This document shows, piece by piece, positions 27,667 to 37,402 of a stretch of DNA of 64,000 nt (position 1 is the stretch's first letter; each line of letters starts with the position of its first letter). Under the pieces are notes generated by a model. That model searched no databases and was not told where the DNA came from. It saw only the letters and a program-made list of their open reading frames with translations. Source of the DNA: Sulfurimonas sp. (GTDB lineage: Bacteria; Campylobacterota; Campylobacteria; Campylobacterales; Sulfurimonadaceae); the NCBI RefSeq assembly GCF_014859695.1, contig NZ_JACUTS010000001.1, positions 92,839-156,838 on the forward strand, in the 5' to 3' direction. The position numbers were made by a program, and so were the translations under genes.

Positions 27667-29463
27667 ATGGCTAAAAAATTTATAGATATAATGGATACAA
27701 CCTTTAGAGACGGCTTTCAGTCAGTTTTTGGCGGTCGTGTATTGATGAAGGATTTTTTTCCGGCGGTAGAAGCTGCAAAAACTGCGGGAATAACTCACTT
27801 TGAATTTGGCGGTGGCGCTAGGTTTCAATCCTTGTATTTCTATCTTAGAGAAGATGCATTTGAAATGATGGATCAGTTCCGCAAAATTGTAGGACCGGAT
27901 GCAAATCTTCAAACTTTAGCGCGCGGCGTAAACACTGTAATGCTAGATACAGGCTCCAAAGAGCTAATCGATTTGCATGCAAAGATGTTCAAAAAACACG
28001 GTACGACGACTATCAGAAATTTTGATGCTCTTAACGATGTTGAAAACCTAAAATACTCAGGTGAGAGAATCGTGCATCATGGGCTAAAACATGAAATTGT
28101 TGTAACCATGATGGATCTTCCTCCAGGGTGCTACGGCGCTCACACCGTTGAATTTTACGAAAAAACACTACGTGAGATATTGGACAGCGGTATACCTTAT
28201 AACAGCATCTGTTTTAAAGATGCATCCGGAACTTCAAACCCTCAAAAAGTTTTTGAAACTATTCAGATGGCTAGACGTTTAATCCCAGAGGGAACACATC
28301 TGAGACTTCACACTCATGAGACTGCAGGTGTTTCAGTAGCTGCATATATGGCTGCACTCGAAGCTGGAGTGGACGGAATAGACATGGCGGCAGCTCCAGT
28401 AAGCGGTGGAACAAGCCAACCAGATATTTTAACTATGCTTCATGCAACCAAAGGGATGGATTATGATCTTGGAGGGTTGGAGATAAATAAAATTCTAACT
28501 TATGAAAAAGAGCTTCAAAACTGTCTATCGGATTACTTTATGCCGCCTGAAGCGACAATGGTATCTCCTATAATCCCGTTTTCTCCTATGCCGGGGGGTG
28601 CACTTACGTCAAATACCCAGATGATGCGCGATAATAATATTTTGGATAGATTTCCTGAGGTTATAGCGGCAATGACAGAGGTTGTAGAAAAGGGTGGTTA
28701 CGGTACATCTGTTACTCCTGTTTCTCAATTCTATTTTCAACAAGCGCTTAACAATGTTATGCAGGGTCCTTGGAATGCGATTGCTCCAGGTTATGGAAAA
28801 ATGGTACTTGGATATTTTGGTAAAACACCTGTTGCACCGGATCCTGAAGTTGTAAGAATTGCATCTGAAAAGCTAGGTTTAGAACCTACTACAGAGAAGG
28901 CTCTTGATTTGGCAAACGCTGATGAGAGCAAATCTTTAAGCAACTGGATAAATAAGCTCAAAGAAGAAAATATTGAGATAACAGAAGAGAATATTTTCAT
29001 AGCAGCTGCTTGTCATGAGAAGGGTATCGCTTTTCTCAAAGGAGAGGGCGAGTTAAATGTTCGTAAAATATCAGATATGAAAAAAGAAGAAGGAAGTTCA
29101 AAGATGGGTAATGGAAGCTATACTGTAGTGGTTGACGGTCAAAAATTTAGTGTTCAGGTCGCAGATGGTGATGTTGATATTCAGGTTACAGAGGTAAATG
29201 GAGAGAGTACGGCGCCTTCAACTCCTAAAGTAGTTACAACATCAGGTACTCAGTTGGATATAAAAGCTCTTTTACCAGGCAGCGTTTGGAAAATAGTCGC
29301 TAATCCGGGTCAGAGCGTCAACGAGGGCGATGTTATTATGATTTTAGAGTCTATGAAGATGGAGATAGATATCGTAGCGCCTAAAGGCGGCGTAATCAAA
29401 TCCATCAATGTTGCTACTAACGATAAAGTGGTCGAAGGTCAAGTCGTAGCAGTGCTAGGATAA
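27667..29463 (+). CDS. oadA: Oxaloacetate decarboxylase alpha / pyruvate carboxylase B-type biotin enzyme
   Basis: This 598-residue protein has a carboxyltransferase domain and a C-terminal biotin-carrier domain. The metal-site motif is DTTFRDGFQS near residue 10 (the more common form is DTTLRDAHQS), the catalytic lysine is in CFKDASGT near 190, and HTHETAG near 222 gives metal histidines. The biotin lysine lies in ESMKMEI near residue 563. It transfers a carboxyl group between oxaloacetate or pyruvate and biotin. With oadG and oadB flanking, it most likely drives a Na+-pumping decarboxylase; a pyruvate carboxylase role in anaplerosis is the alternative. Confidence 0.92.
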   Translation: MAKKFIDIMDTTFRDGFQSVFGGRVLMKDFFPAVEAAKTAGITHFEFGGGARFQSLYFYLREDAFEMMDQFRKIVGPDANLQTLARGVNTVMLDTGSKELIDLHAKMFKKHGTTTIRNFDALNDVENLKYSGERIVHHGLKHEIVVTMMDLPPGCYGAHTVEFYEKTLREILDSGIPYNSICFKDASGTSNPQKVFETIQMARRLIPEGTHLRLHTHETAGVSVAAYMAALEAGVDGIDMAAAPVSGGTSQPDILTMLHATKGMDYDLGGLEINKILTYEKELQNCLSDYFMPPEATMVSPIIPFSPMPGGALTSNTQMMRDNNILDRFPEVIAAMTEVVEKGGYGTSVTPVSQFYFQQALNNVMQGPWNAIAPGYGKMVLGYFGKTPVAPDPEVVRIASEKLGLEPTTEKALDLANADESKSLSNWINKLKEENIEITEENIFIAAACHEKGIAFLKGEGELNVRKISDMKKEEGSSKMGNGSYTVVVDGQKFSVQVADGDVDIQVTEVNGESTAPSTPKVVTTSGTQLDIKALLPGSVWKIVANPGQSVNEGDVIMILESMKMEIDIVAPKGGVIKSINVATNDKVVEGQVVAVLG

Positions 29464-29468
29464 TCTAG

Positions 29469-30803
29469 ATGAAAAAAAATGTTATAAAAATTTTTACGCT
29501 ATTTATGTTTTTTAGTTTTAGCTCTCTCTATGCCTCTGGTCCTGCTGCAGATGCTTTTTCACATGAAGCAAGTACTAAAAAAGTTGAAACATATCAAACT
29601 CAGTCATTTAGTGAAATGATTGATGGTTTTATAAACTCTACCGGTGTTAAAGCTTTTATGAGTCCAAATCTGGATGAGCTAAGCTCTCATGGCGAAAAAA
29701 TGAGTGACTTTCACAAGTCTTGGGGCAGAATTATCATGATACTCATCGCATTTCTGCTCTTTTATCTTGCTATTGCAAAGGGTTTTGAGCCTCTGCTTCT
29801 TTTGCCGATAGGATTTGGTGGGCTTTTGGCAAACATTCCTGTTGCAGGAATTGCAGGACCGGACGGATTTTTAGGTATTATGTATGAGATGGGCTTGGCA
29901 AATCAGTTTTTCCCTATTCTTATATTTATGGGTGTTGGAGCTATGACTGATTTTGGACCGCTCCTTTCAAACCCAAAAACCGCACTTCTTGGAGGTGCTG
30001 CACAGTTTGGGATATTTGGAACACTGGTTGGAGCAGTTGCTCTCGCGCAATATACATCTATCTTTGACTTTACGCTTCAGCAAGCCTCTGCAATCTCGAT
30101 TATCGGCGGAGCTGACGGTCCAACCTCTATCTTTATTGCATCAAAACTTGCCCCTGAACTACTTGGTGCTATTGCAGTTGCTTCATACTCATATATGGCA
30201 ATGGTTCCTATAATCCAGCCTCCGATTATGAAAGCACTTACTACCGATGCCGAGAGAAGAATCAAGATGAGTACTCTTCGTCATGTCTCTCGTTTGGAGA
30301 AGTTGGTTTTCCCAATTATGGTTTTAGTGCTTGCCATCTTGGTTCTTCCTGATGCTACGCCTCTTATCGGTGCGTTTATGTTTGGTAACTTTCTTAAAGA
30401 GAGTGGTGTTGTAGATAGACTCTCGGATACAATGCAAAATGCGCTTATCAATATAGTAACTATTTTCTTGGGACTTGCCGTTGGTTCAAAATTGGCAGCG
30501 GATCAGTTTTTGGTTGCAGATACTTTAGCAATTCTAGCACTTGGTGTTGTAGCATTCTCTGCAGGAACAGCTGCGGGTGTTATTATGGCTAAGATTATGA
30601 ACCTCTTTCCTGGAAACAAGATAAATCCGCTTATCGGTTCCGCAGGTGTTTCTGCAGTTCCTATGGCGGCTCGCGTATCTAACAAAGTAGGTATGGAGTA
30701 TGACCGCTCAAATATGCTTCTAATGCATGCAATGGGTCCAAATGTTGCAGGTGTTATCGGCTCAGCTGTTGCTGCGGGTATTCTTATCTCGTTATTTAGT
30801 TAA
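29469..30803 (+). CDS. oadB: Oxaloacetate decarboxylase beta subunit, sodium pump
   Basis: A 444-residue polytopic membrane protein, the Na+ channel subunit of biotin-dependent decarboxylases. Family motifs include [14 protein letters not shown], the [14 protein letters not shown] region carrying a conserved aspartate, a [13 protein letters not shown] loop and [15 protein letters not shown] at the C-terminus. Before the core there are about 80 extra residues beginning with a signal-like hydrophobic segment (about 5-22, ending YASG) and a polar region, not present in the shorter classical OadB. The gene starts 5 bases after oadA. Its last 8 bases overlap the convergent histidine kinase gene. 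Confidence 0.92.
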   Translation: MKKNVIKIFTLFMFFSFSSLYASGPAADAFSHEASTKKVETYQTQSFSEMIDGFINSTGVKAFMSPNLDELSSHGEKMSDFHKSWGRIIMILIAFLLFYLAIAKGFEPLLLLPIGFGGLLANIPVAGIAGPDGFLGIMYEMGLANQFFPILIFMGVGAMTDFGPLLSNPKTALLGGAAQFGIFGTLVGAVALAQYTSIFDFTLQQASAISIIGGADGPTSIFIASKLAPELLGAIAVASYSYMAMVPIIQPPIMKALTTDAERRIKMSTLRHVSRLEKLVFPIMVLVLAILVLPDATPLIGAFMFGNFLKESGVVDRLSDTMQNALINIVTIFLGLAVGSKLAADQFLVADTLAILALGVVAFSAGTAAGVIMAKIMNLFPGNKINPLIGSAGVSAVPMAARVSNKVGMEYDRSNMLLMHAMGPNVAGVIGSAVAAGILISLFS

Positions 30804-32202
30804 ACTCAGGCGCATCGGCTACTCTTTTGCCGGTGTGTTCTGAGCTAAGCGGCAGTCTAATGGTAAACCTTGCACCATACTTGCCGTTTTCAACGCTTAG
30901 CTTCCCCTTGCAATGCTCCTCAACTATTATTTTTGACATATAAAGACCAAGCCCTGTCCCGTCTTTAGATTTTTTAGTGGTAAAGTACGGCTCAAAAATT
31001 CTATTTATAATCTCGGTAGAGATGCCTCCAGCATTATCTTCAATAACTATCTCTGCATAACCGTCATTTTTGCTTCCTTCAATATAGATAGTTGGATTTT
31101 GAATCTCCTTCTCTACCAATACATCTTCGGCATTTTTCATTATGTTCAGAAGCACCTGTTTGATTTCAGACACATAGGTGTTGACAAAAACAGCATCATC
31201 TATGTTATTTTTAAATTCTATTTTTTTTGCCTCCAGAGTTGGAGCGATAATCTTAAAACTGCTCTCTACTATCTCTTTTATATCCTCATTTTGAAGTTCT
31301 TTATTGGGTTTGAAAAAATTTCTAAAATCATCTATTGTTGAAGAGAGATGTTGTGCCAGTTCATCAATGGACTCCAGCTCTTTTTGGAAAAAATCGGCAT
31401 CGTAGTTCTCCATCATAACATCAAGCGAGAGAGTTCCTGATATTGTAGATATGGATGATAAAGGCTGGCGCCACTGGTGGGCAATCATGCTAACCATCTC
31501 TCCCATAGTTGCAAGTCTTGACTGATGAATTACTTGAAGGGCCTTCTCTTTGTTTTTTGCCACTTCTGCATTAATGCGCTCTTGAAGATCTCTGTTGATA
31601 TCTTCAAGTTCTTTACTCTTTTCTTTTATCTCTTCTTCTGCTGGAATAAATATAAAAATAGCTTGAGCTATTAATAGAGCCACTAAGAGTACAAAAAGAA
31701 TGATTTTTATGATTAAGATATATTTTATCTTATCTTCATTCTCCTTTTGGACTTTTGAAATATAGCTGTCTATATTATTTAGCAATTTTTCATACTGCTC
31801 TCTTATCAGAAAGTCGATCTCTGAACCTTTCTCTTTGTCCCAGTTTCGCTCTCCTTTTTCAAAAAAATCTACAAAGGAGTCTGCAAGTTTAAAAAACTCT
31901 TTTTTGCTCTCTTGCTCAAAAATATATCCTCTGCTTTCTAAAAGAGTGTCAATTTCTTTAAACTCTGCTGTAGCTTCTTTAAGTTTTTCTGCTTGAGCAT
32001 AGCTATAGTGATGATAAACCTCATTTGTATAAAAAAGAATTTTTCCAGAGAGCATTCGCTCTTTTCCAAGGAGATTGATATCTTCAAAAGAGTGAGAGTT
32101 GTTCTGAATTAAAAAAACAGTTGTAAAAGTGGAGATTACCGCATATAACCCGGTTAACAAGAGAGCTAGAATATATTTACTTTTACGTGTTAATTTTTTC
32201 AT
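30796..32202 (-). CDS. Membrane sensor histidine kinase
   Basis: A 468-residue kinase with two transmembrane helices (about 10-32 and 162-187) enclosing a periplasmic sensor of about 130 residues. The sensor begins [14 protein letters not shown], similar to the PilJ/NarX-type ligand-binding helix. A coiled coil leads to the dimerisation box [10 protein letters not shown] with the phosphorylated H242, then the ATPase domain ([28 protein letters not shown]). The HQWRQPL variant is common in Campylobacterota kinases. It lies 9 bases after the REC-PAS-PilZ gene on the same strand, so the two probably form a signalling pair. Confidence 0.9.
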   Translation of the reverse strand: MKKLTRKSKYILALLLTGLYAVISTFTTVFLIQNNSHSFEDINLLGKERMLSGKILFYTNEVYHHYSYAQAEKLKEATAEFKEIDTLLESRGYIFEQESKKEFFKLADSFVDFFEKGERNWDKEKGSEIDFLIREQYEKLLNNIDSYISKVQKENEDKIKYILIIKIILFVLLVALLIAQAIFIFIPAEEEIKEKSKELEDINRDLQERINAEVAKNKEKALQVIHQSRLATMGEMVSMIAHQWRQPLSSISTISGTLSLDVMMENYDADFFQKELESIDELAQHLSSTIDDFRNFFKPNKELQNEDIKEIVESSFKIIAPTLEAKKIEFKNNIDDAVFVNTYVSEIKQVLLNIMKNAEDVLVEKEIQNPTIYIEGSKNDGYAEIVIEDNAGGISTEIINRIFEPYFTTKKSKDGTGLGLYMSKIIVEEHCKGKLSVENGKYGARFTIRLPLSSEHTGKRVADAPEFN

Positions 32203-32211
32203 TTTTAACTC

Positions 32212-33747
32212 TTATATAATAAAGTTTAAACCGCTTTGGGAGTTCACATCTATCGATTTAAATTCACGGATAAGCTCTATTTGACGCCTGGAGAGGTACT
32301 CTCTAATGTCGTTTAGATTTTTTTGCAGAAGTTCATAAAGAACTACGATGTTATAGTCGCGCTTGTTCTCTTCTATCCTGTAAACGCTTCCTAGGGTGCT
32401 TAGCGTTAAGAGTCTGCCTTTTAGCTTTAGGCTTATTACTACTTTGATTTTTGTGCCGATTTCTATTCCGGCAGGAAGTGCGTCCGTCTTTAATTTTGCA
32501 GAGACCTCAGAGATATCCATGACGCTTGATTCGCCCGGGAATTTTATATTTTTAAAGTAGAGCGAGCACCCATGGTCTGCATCGGGCTCAAGGCGGGTGT
32601 ATTTTCTATCTACAATGCTTCTCGATACAAACGAGATATCATCTATGACTATTGTCTGGTTATCGGAGTCAAGACTCTTTACTGATTTGCAAACAACATC
32701 TTTTGGAAATATCTCCGAAGTGATTGTCATATATCTGGTTATTTGTACAATCTTTAGTTGCGTATTTACCGTTTTGAGCGCAAAGCTTTCCTCATTTATA
32801 TCTGTTATAACAGCAGGATTGACTATTGTGAGCCCTTTGTAGAAGTTGTGTATTTTTACCTCTGAAGAGTTGTCTTTGACGACCTGCAGAAGAGTTAAAA
32901 TAGCCATCTTATCTTTTGAGTTCTCATCATCTCTTGATGCGTTTGCATCAAAAAGAGACATAAGGTTTAGCTCTGTTACATCGTCAAAGGAGAGGATAAA
33001 GTGATCCTCTTTTTCAGGTATATTTCTTAGTTTGAGTATAAGGTGTCTCTTTTCACCTTTATGGTTTTGCATCTTTGTGTGGTAAAGTTTGCCTTGATTT
33101 TTGATTGCGGTATTAATCCACGACGATGAAGGGGTGGTGTACAGAAACTCTTTATGTTCAAGCAGGAGTTCGTTGATGTCACTATATTTTTCGTTAAACT
33201 CATCTATACTTTGGACTCCAAAAAATTCGTCAAAACGTCTGTTTACGAGAACAAATCTGTTTTTATGCATCATAATGACAATATTATTTTGATAGTTGAA
33301 GATATTTTGCAGTTGGGTTAAGAAAATACGGCTGTTTTCCTCTTTATGTATAGAGAGTACAGCATCGTGAAGAGCCTTTATGAGTTCGGGAGCTTTGGTG
33401 GGCTTGTGCAAGTAAGAGAAAATACCTAGTTTAATAGCCGTATATAGATGCTTTTTCTCATCATATGCAGAGAGAATTATAATTTTACAATCAGGCTCTA
33501 TGTCTTTAATCTTTTTTGTCATCTTAAAGCCGTTCATGCCGGGCATATTTACGTCCGTAATAACAATTTTGGGTCTATATTTTAAGAACTGAGCATAGCC
33601 CTCTTCTCCGTCATGCGCAATGTACACACTCTTAAATACTCTTAAAAGAAGTGTCTCTACATTTTTTGAAAGACCTAAGTTGTCCTCTACGTATAAAACC
33701 CCGATATTGCTCGATAGCGCTTTTATCGTCTCTATCATCTCTTTCAT
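32212..33747 (-). CDS. Response regulator with PAS-like and PilZ-like domains
   Basis: A 511-residue protein. REC domain (about 12-130) with phosphoacceptor D65 in VITDVNMPG and K115 in LHKP; a PAS-like middle region (about 148-262); and a C-terminal region (about 295-500) with a PilZ-type RKYTR (R381 and R385, RxxxR), followed by D411-I-S413. The normal DxSxxG motif is here DISEVS, so the last glycine is replaced by serine, and cyclic di-GMP binding may be altered. There is no DNA-binding domain. It probably acts with the adjacent kinase, with output through the PilZ-like part; this is inference. Confidence 0.8.
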   Translation of the reverse strand: MKEMIETIKALSSNIGVLYVEDNLGLSKNVETLLLRVFKSVYIAHDGEEGYAQFLKYRPKIVITDVNMPGMNGFKMTKKIKDIEPDCKIIILSAYDEKKHLYTAIKLGIFSYLHKPTKAPELIKALHDAVLSIHKEENSRIFLTQLQNIFNYQNNIVIMMHKNRFVLVNRRFDEFFGVQSIDEFNEKYSDINELLLEHKEFLYTTPSSSWINTAIKNQGKLYHTKMQNHKGEKRHLILKLRNIPEKEDHFILSFDDVTELNLMSLFDANASRDDENSKDKMAILTLLQVVKDNSSEVKIHNFYKGLTIVNPAVITDINEESFALKTVNTQLKIVQITRYMTITSEIFPKDVVCKSVKSLDSDNQTIVIDDISFVSRSIVDRKYTRLEPDADHGCSLYFKNIKFPGESSVMDISEVSAKLKTDALPAGIEIGTKIKVVISLKLKGRLLTLSTLGSVYRIEENKRDYNIVVLYELLQKNLNDIREYLSRRQIELIREFKSIDVNSQSGLNFII

Positions 33748-33793
33748 GCTTGTGTCCCTTGTTCCCCAGAAAAGCGAATTTAAAAAATAAAGA

Positions 33794-34744
33794 TTAGCTG
33801 TTTTTCTTATTCATAACTTCTACGATTAGCGGTATGATATTTTGACTTTTTGTTTTATCTATAAAGCCGTCAGCACCTAAGACTTCAGCCTCTCTTTTAT
33901 TGTTTGCACCTGTCATGGAGCTGTTAACAATAACAGGTATATTTTTTGTTTTTGAAGAGTTTTTGAGTAGTTTGACAACAGTAAATCCGGACATTTCCGG
34001 CATCTCAATATCGGTGATTACCGCAGGTATTTTTGAGGCATCATCCCCAAGTGAATTTATATAATCAACAAGAAGTTTTCCATTTTCAAAGAGCTTTATG
34101 GATATGTTTGCATTTTTAAAAATCTGTTTTAGATGTTTTTGAGCTGTTTTTGAGTCCTCTGCTATTAAAACCGTGCCGTTTTTAAGTTTGGCTGGAATCT
34201 CTAGGTCTTTTAGATTTGCAGGCGATTCAAGCACGTTTACCATAGCCTGAGGTATGACGTCCGCTAAAAGTTTTTCATAGTCCAAAACAAGGCACAGACT
34301 TCCGTCTTCTAGTCTTGTGTCGTTGATAACCACGTTATTTTCACCCATTCTGTAGCTCTCTGGAGCGTGCATCTCGTTCCAGTTCTTCTTTATAACTCTG
34401 TATGCAGACATAATTCTAAGCCCTATTACTATACCGTTGAAGTCGCAAACAAGTATGTTTGACTTGCTAATCTCCTCTTTTGTAAGTATTGTTCCAAGCC
34501 AAAGCGGGAGGTTTAGTATGGGAATCTGCATTCCGCGAAGAACTATTGTGCCCTCTAGCATTCTGTGAGATGAGGGAATCTGCGTGATAAAGTGATTTTT
34601 TGACTCCACTACCTCGCGTGTTTTAAAAACATTGATAGCATAGTGTGCAGCATTAGACTTATTATTGATTCTAAATACCAAAAGTTGTAATTCATTATTT
34701 TTTGCCAGGTTTGTGGCAGCGTCGACATTTTCTAAAACGGACAT
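33794..34744 (-). CDS. cheV: Chemotaxis coupling protein CheV
   Basis: This 316-residue protein has an N-terminal CheW-like domain (about 20-165, with EVVESKNHFITQIPSSHRMLEGTIVLRG) and a C-terminal receiver domain (about 190-315) with phosphoacceptor D245 in VITDIEMPEMSG and K297 in FIDKTKS. CheV couples chemoreceptors to CheA and is thought to adjust adaptation. Campylobacterota usually carry several cheV copies, so the paralogue number cannot be assigned. It sits 46 bases upstream of the REC-PAS-PilZ gene on the same strand. Confidence 0.93.
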   Translation of the reverse strand: MSVLENVDAATNLAKNNELQLLVFRINNKSNAAHYAINVFKTREVVESKNHFITQIPSSHRMLEGTIVLRGMQIPILNLPLWLGTILTKEEISKSNILVCDFNGIVIGLRIMSAYRVIKKNWNEMHAPESYRMGENNVVINDTRLEDGSLCLVLDYEKLLADVIPQAMVNVLESPANLKDLEIPAKLKNGTVLIAEDSKTAQKHLKQIFKNANISIKLFENGKLLVDYINSLGDDASKIPAVITDIEMPEMSGFTVVKLLKNSSKTKNIPVIVNSSMTGANNKREAEVLGADGFIDKTKSQNIIPLIVEVMNKKNS

Positions 34745-34829
34745 TTAAAGCCTTTGAAATATACTTTTATAAGTAGTAGATAGTACCAAAATTATGATGA
34801 AATATGCTTGAATGTTAATAATGAAATGG

Positions 34830-34835
34830 TAAAAT
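34830..34835 (+). promoter_or_regulatory. Probable -10 box of the adaptor-Mo-argD-TolC operon
   Basis: TAAAAT 40 bases before the adaptor ATG. The leader that follows contains a small hairpin at 34849-34862 (CAAGG, loop GCAA, CCTTG) just ahead of the AAAAGGTG ribosome binding site. Confidence 0.4.
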
Positions 34836-34875
34836 GTGCTTAATTAATCAAGGGCAACCTTGTAAAAGGTGTTGA

Positions 34876-35673
34876 ATGAAAATTTTTACTCTACTTGCTC
34901 TGTTTCTTACCCTCACACACGCAAAAATCTACTACGCAAAAGTTGAGCCTTACGAGATAAGAGACATATCCGCAAATGTTTCAGGTCTTGTTTTGAGTGC
35001 AGACGATGCTTTAGTTGGAACTTTGCTCACATCTAAGCCATATATAAAGATTGACTCTGAGGTTGATGAGAAGGAGTTGAGGCTTATAAGAGAGAAGCTT
35101 ATGTATATAAAAAACTCTCTGGAGATGAGTGAAGCTGTTTTGGTAAATCTGGAAGATTCCCTTGTGAAAAAAAGAGAGAACTATAGAAAAATAGAGCCAT
35201 TGAAGTTTAAGTCTTCGGTTGAGAAAGATAGAGAGTTTTACGACCTCATTACAAGTGAAAATCTCTACCTAAACACGAGAAAAGAAGTTCAGAACTTAAA
35301 GGTTCAGATATCTGATTTGAGGCTTAGAGAGGTTCAGCTTGAGAGAAGCATCAAAGATAAAAACTTGGTCGCAGATGGTTTTGTGCTTTATATGATGCTC
35401 GTAAAACCGGGTCAAGTTGTAGGAGTTGCCGCTCCGCTGGCAAAAATCGCAGATACTTCCAAGGCACTTCTTAGCATATACTTGGATGAAGAGGATGTGT
35501 TGGATGCAAAAAAAAGAGCTGTTTATATTGACGGTGAAAAAACATCTTATAGCGTCTCAAGGCTTTTAAGTATTGCAGATAGTAAAAATATATCTAAATA
35601 TCTGGCTCAGATAGTTATAGATTCGCCAAAACTCTTCTCTAAGCTTGTAAAAGTAGAACTAAAAAATGAGTAG
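34876..35673 (+). CDS. HlyD-like efflux periplasmic adaptor
   Basis: A 265-residue exported protein with a signal peptide (MKIFTLLALFLTLTHA, cleavage after residue 16). The remaining sequence has the adaptor layout: a barrel-sandwich half (YAKVEPYEIRDISANVSGLV), a central helical hairpin (about 60-155), then the second half (NLVADGFVLYMMLVKPGQVV) and a beta-barrel part (KALLSIYLDEEDV). It is shorter than typical 350-400-residue adaptors and lacks a membrane anchor. The gene overlaps the molybdoenzyme gene by 8 bases. A TolC-like protein is three genes downstream, but no inner-membrane pump is nearby. Confidence 0.75.
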   Translation: MKIFTLLALFLTLTHAKIYYAKVEPYEIRDISANVSGLVLSADDALVGTLLTSKPYIKIDSEVDEKELRLIREKLMYIKNSLEMSEAVLVNLEDSLVKKRENYRKIEPLKFKSSVEKDREFYDLITSENLYLNTRKEVQNLKVQISDLRLREVQLERSIKDKNLVADGFVLYMMLVKPGQVVGVAAPLAKIADTSKALLSIYLDEEDVLDAKKRAVYIDGEKTSYSVSRLLSIADSKNISKYLAQIVIDSPKLFSKLVKVELKNE

Positions 35674-37402
35674 TGCTACCGCATGCCCGCTTGATTGTTA
35701 CGATGCTTGTGAAATCGTCTATGAAGAGGGGAAGTTAAAGGGTCTGAAAGAGGGACATACACAGGGTTTTTTATGTCCCCATATGAATCATTATGAAAAA
35801 TACAAGACCATTGAAAAGCCGCGATACAGAGGCAAAGAGATAACCCTTGAAGAGGCTCTTTTAAAACTAAAAGAGATGATTGCCTCATGCGATAAAAGCG
35901 AAGTCCTTCACTACCGCGGAAGCGGAAATTTTGCTTTGATGCAAGAGGTTACCGATCATTTTTTTGCTTCTTACGGAGCCGTTTTGACGGAGGGAACTCT
36001 TTGTGATGGAGCAGGTGAAGCGGGGATAATCGAGGGAAGAGGCAGCAATAAAAACATGCCAATTGGCGAAGTGGCAAAGTCTGAGGTTGTAATATTTTGG
36101 GGCAGAAACCCTCATACGACATCCAGCCATCTTCTGCCTCTTATAAAAGATAAAAAGATTATTGTTATAGACCCAATCAGGACTAAAATTGCAAAGAGTG
36201 CAGATCTATATCTTCAGATAAAGCCAAACACTGACCTCTTTTTAGCGATGCTGCTTAGTCGTTTTTTGCATATAGAAAACGGATGCGACGAAGAGTTTTT
36301 GGATGCACATGCAACTGATTATGAAGAGTACTATGAGTTAACGCAAAACATCAGGATAAAATCTGTTTTGGATCAGATAGGCGTATCTTTGGGGCAGCTT
36401 GGAGATATTTTAGCTATGGTAAAAGATAAAAGAGTTGCTATAGTGTGCGGTGTAGGAATTCAAAAGTACAGAGACGGCGTTGATGTTATGAGAGCTATTG
36501 ACGCATTTGCCGCAATGCTTGGTCTTTTTGGCAAAGAGGGGTGCGGTGTAAGCTACCTTGGTGCCTCAAGAGAGGGCATAGAGTCGCCGTTTAACAAAAA
36601 GGCAAAAAAAATCTCAAAAGTGGATACGGCGTTTGCAGATTTTAAAACCGTTTTCATCCAAGGAGCAAATCCCCTCTCACAGATGCCAGATTCCCAAAGG
36701 GTAAGAGAGTCGATTGGCAAGGTTGAAAATGTTGTCTACTTCGGGCTTTATGAGAATGAGACGAGTGAAGTAGCCGATCTGATTATTCCTGCGAAAAGTT
36801 TTTTATACAAAGACGATGTCAGAACCTCCTATTCGCATAACGTTATGTCATTTATGCCAAAAGTTGCACAGAGTGACATCGGAATAAGCGAGTATGATTT
36901 AGCGTCTTATCTATGTAAAGAGTTTGGTGCTACACTTGAGAGTGAAGAGTTTTACCTAAAGCATTTTAAAAATTTTGCAGTTCAAAAGATTGATGGTCTA
37001 TGGTATGTCGAAAAGAGAGAGGATGTGCCGTATAAAAACGGTTTTGATACAAAGACGAAAGAGTTTGTTTTTCAGGATGAGTTTGATGCTAAAGTTGATG
37101 AAGAGCAGAGCGGTTTTTATCTCATTACCTCCAAGAGTCCGACGAGTCTAAACTCTCAGTTTAACAGAGATGAGAAGGTCTACTTACACAGCTCTTTGGG
37201 GTTTGGTGAAGGGGAGATGGTAGTGATATCTTCAGAATCGGGCAGCGTTGCGCTTAAAGTAAAACATAATGATGATTTGCGAGATGATTGTGTTTTGATA
37301 TACAGCGGGACAAGAGGCGTTAATAATTTAACAACTTCAAAACATGCACTCTACACAAAGAGTGCTATATTTCAAGAAAATAGGGTGGAGATAAAAAGAT
37401 GA
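35666..37402 (+). CDS. Molybdopterin-dependent oxidoreductase, substrate unknown
   Basis: A 578-residue protein of the MopB/formate dehydrogenase-like superfamily. The N-terminal iron-sulfur motif is ACPLDCYDACEI with a fourth cysteine in FLCPHMN (three cysteines spaced C-x3-C-x3-C near residues 7-15). A TLCDGAGEAG segment lies where the molybdenum ligand region is expected, followed by VIFWGRNPHTTSSH, VIDPIRTKIAKSAD and QGANPLSQMPDS cofactor-contacting motifs, and a short C-terminal molybdopterin dinucleotide-binding domain (TSKSPTSLNSQFN). There is no twin-arginine signal, so it is cytoplasmic. The DNA overlaps the genes on both sides (8 and 4 bases). It is shorter than the usual 700 or more residues of formate dehydrogenases. 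Confidence 0.85.
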   Translation: MSSATACPLDCYDACEIVYEEGKLKGLKEGHTQGFLCPHMNHYEKYKTIEKPRYRGKEITLEEALLKLKEMIASCDKSEVLHYRGSGNFALMQEVTDHFFASYGAVLTEGTLCDGAGEAGIIEGRGSNKNMPIGEVAKSEVVIFWGRNPHTTSSHLLPLIKDKKIIVIDPIRTKIAKSADLYLQIKPNTDLFLAMLLSRFLHIENGCDEEFLDAHATDYEEYYELTQNIRIKSVLDQIGVSLGQLGDILAMVKDKRVAIVCGVGIQKYRDGVDVMRAIDAFAAMLGLFGKEGCGVSYLGASREGIESPFNKKAKKISKVDTAFADFKTVFIQGANPLSQMPDSQRVRESIGKVENVVYFGLYENETSEVADLIIPAKSFLYKDDVRTSYSHNVMSFMPKVAQSDIGISEYDLASYLCKEFGATLESEEFYLKHFKNFAVQKIDGLWYVEKREDVPYKNGFDTKTKEFVFQDEFDAKVDEEQSGFYLITSKSPTSLNSQFNRDEKVYLHSSLGFGEGEMVVISSESGSVALKVKHNDDLRDDCVLIYSGTRGVNNLTTSKHALYTKSAIFQENRVEIKR

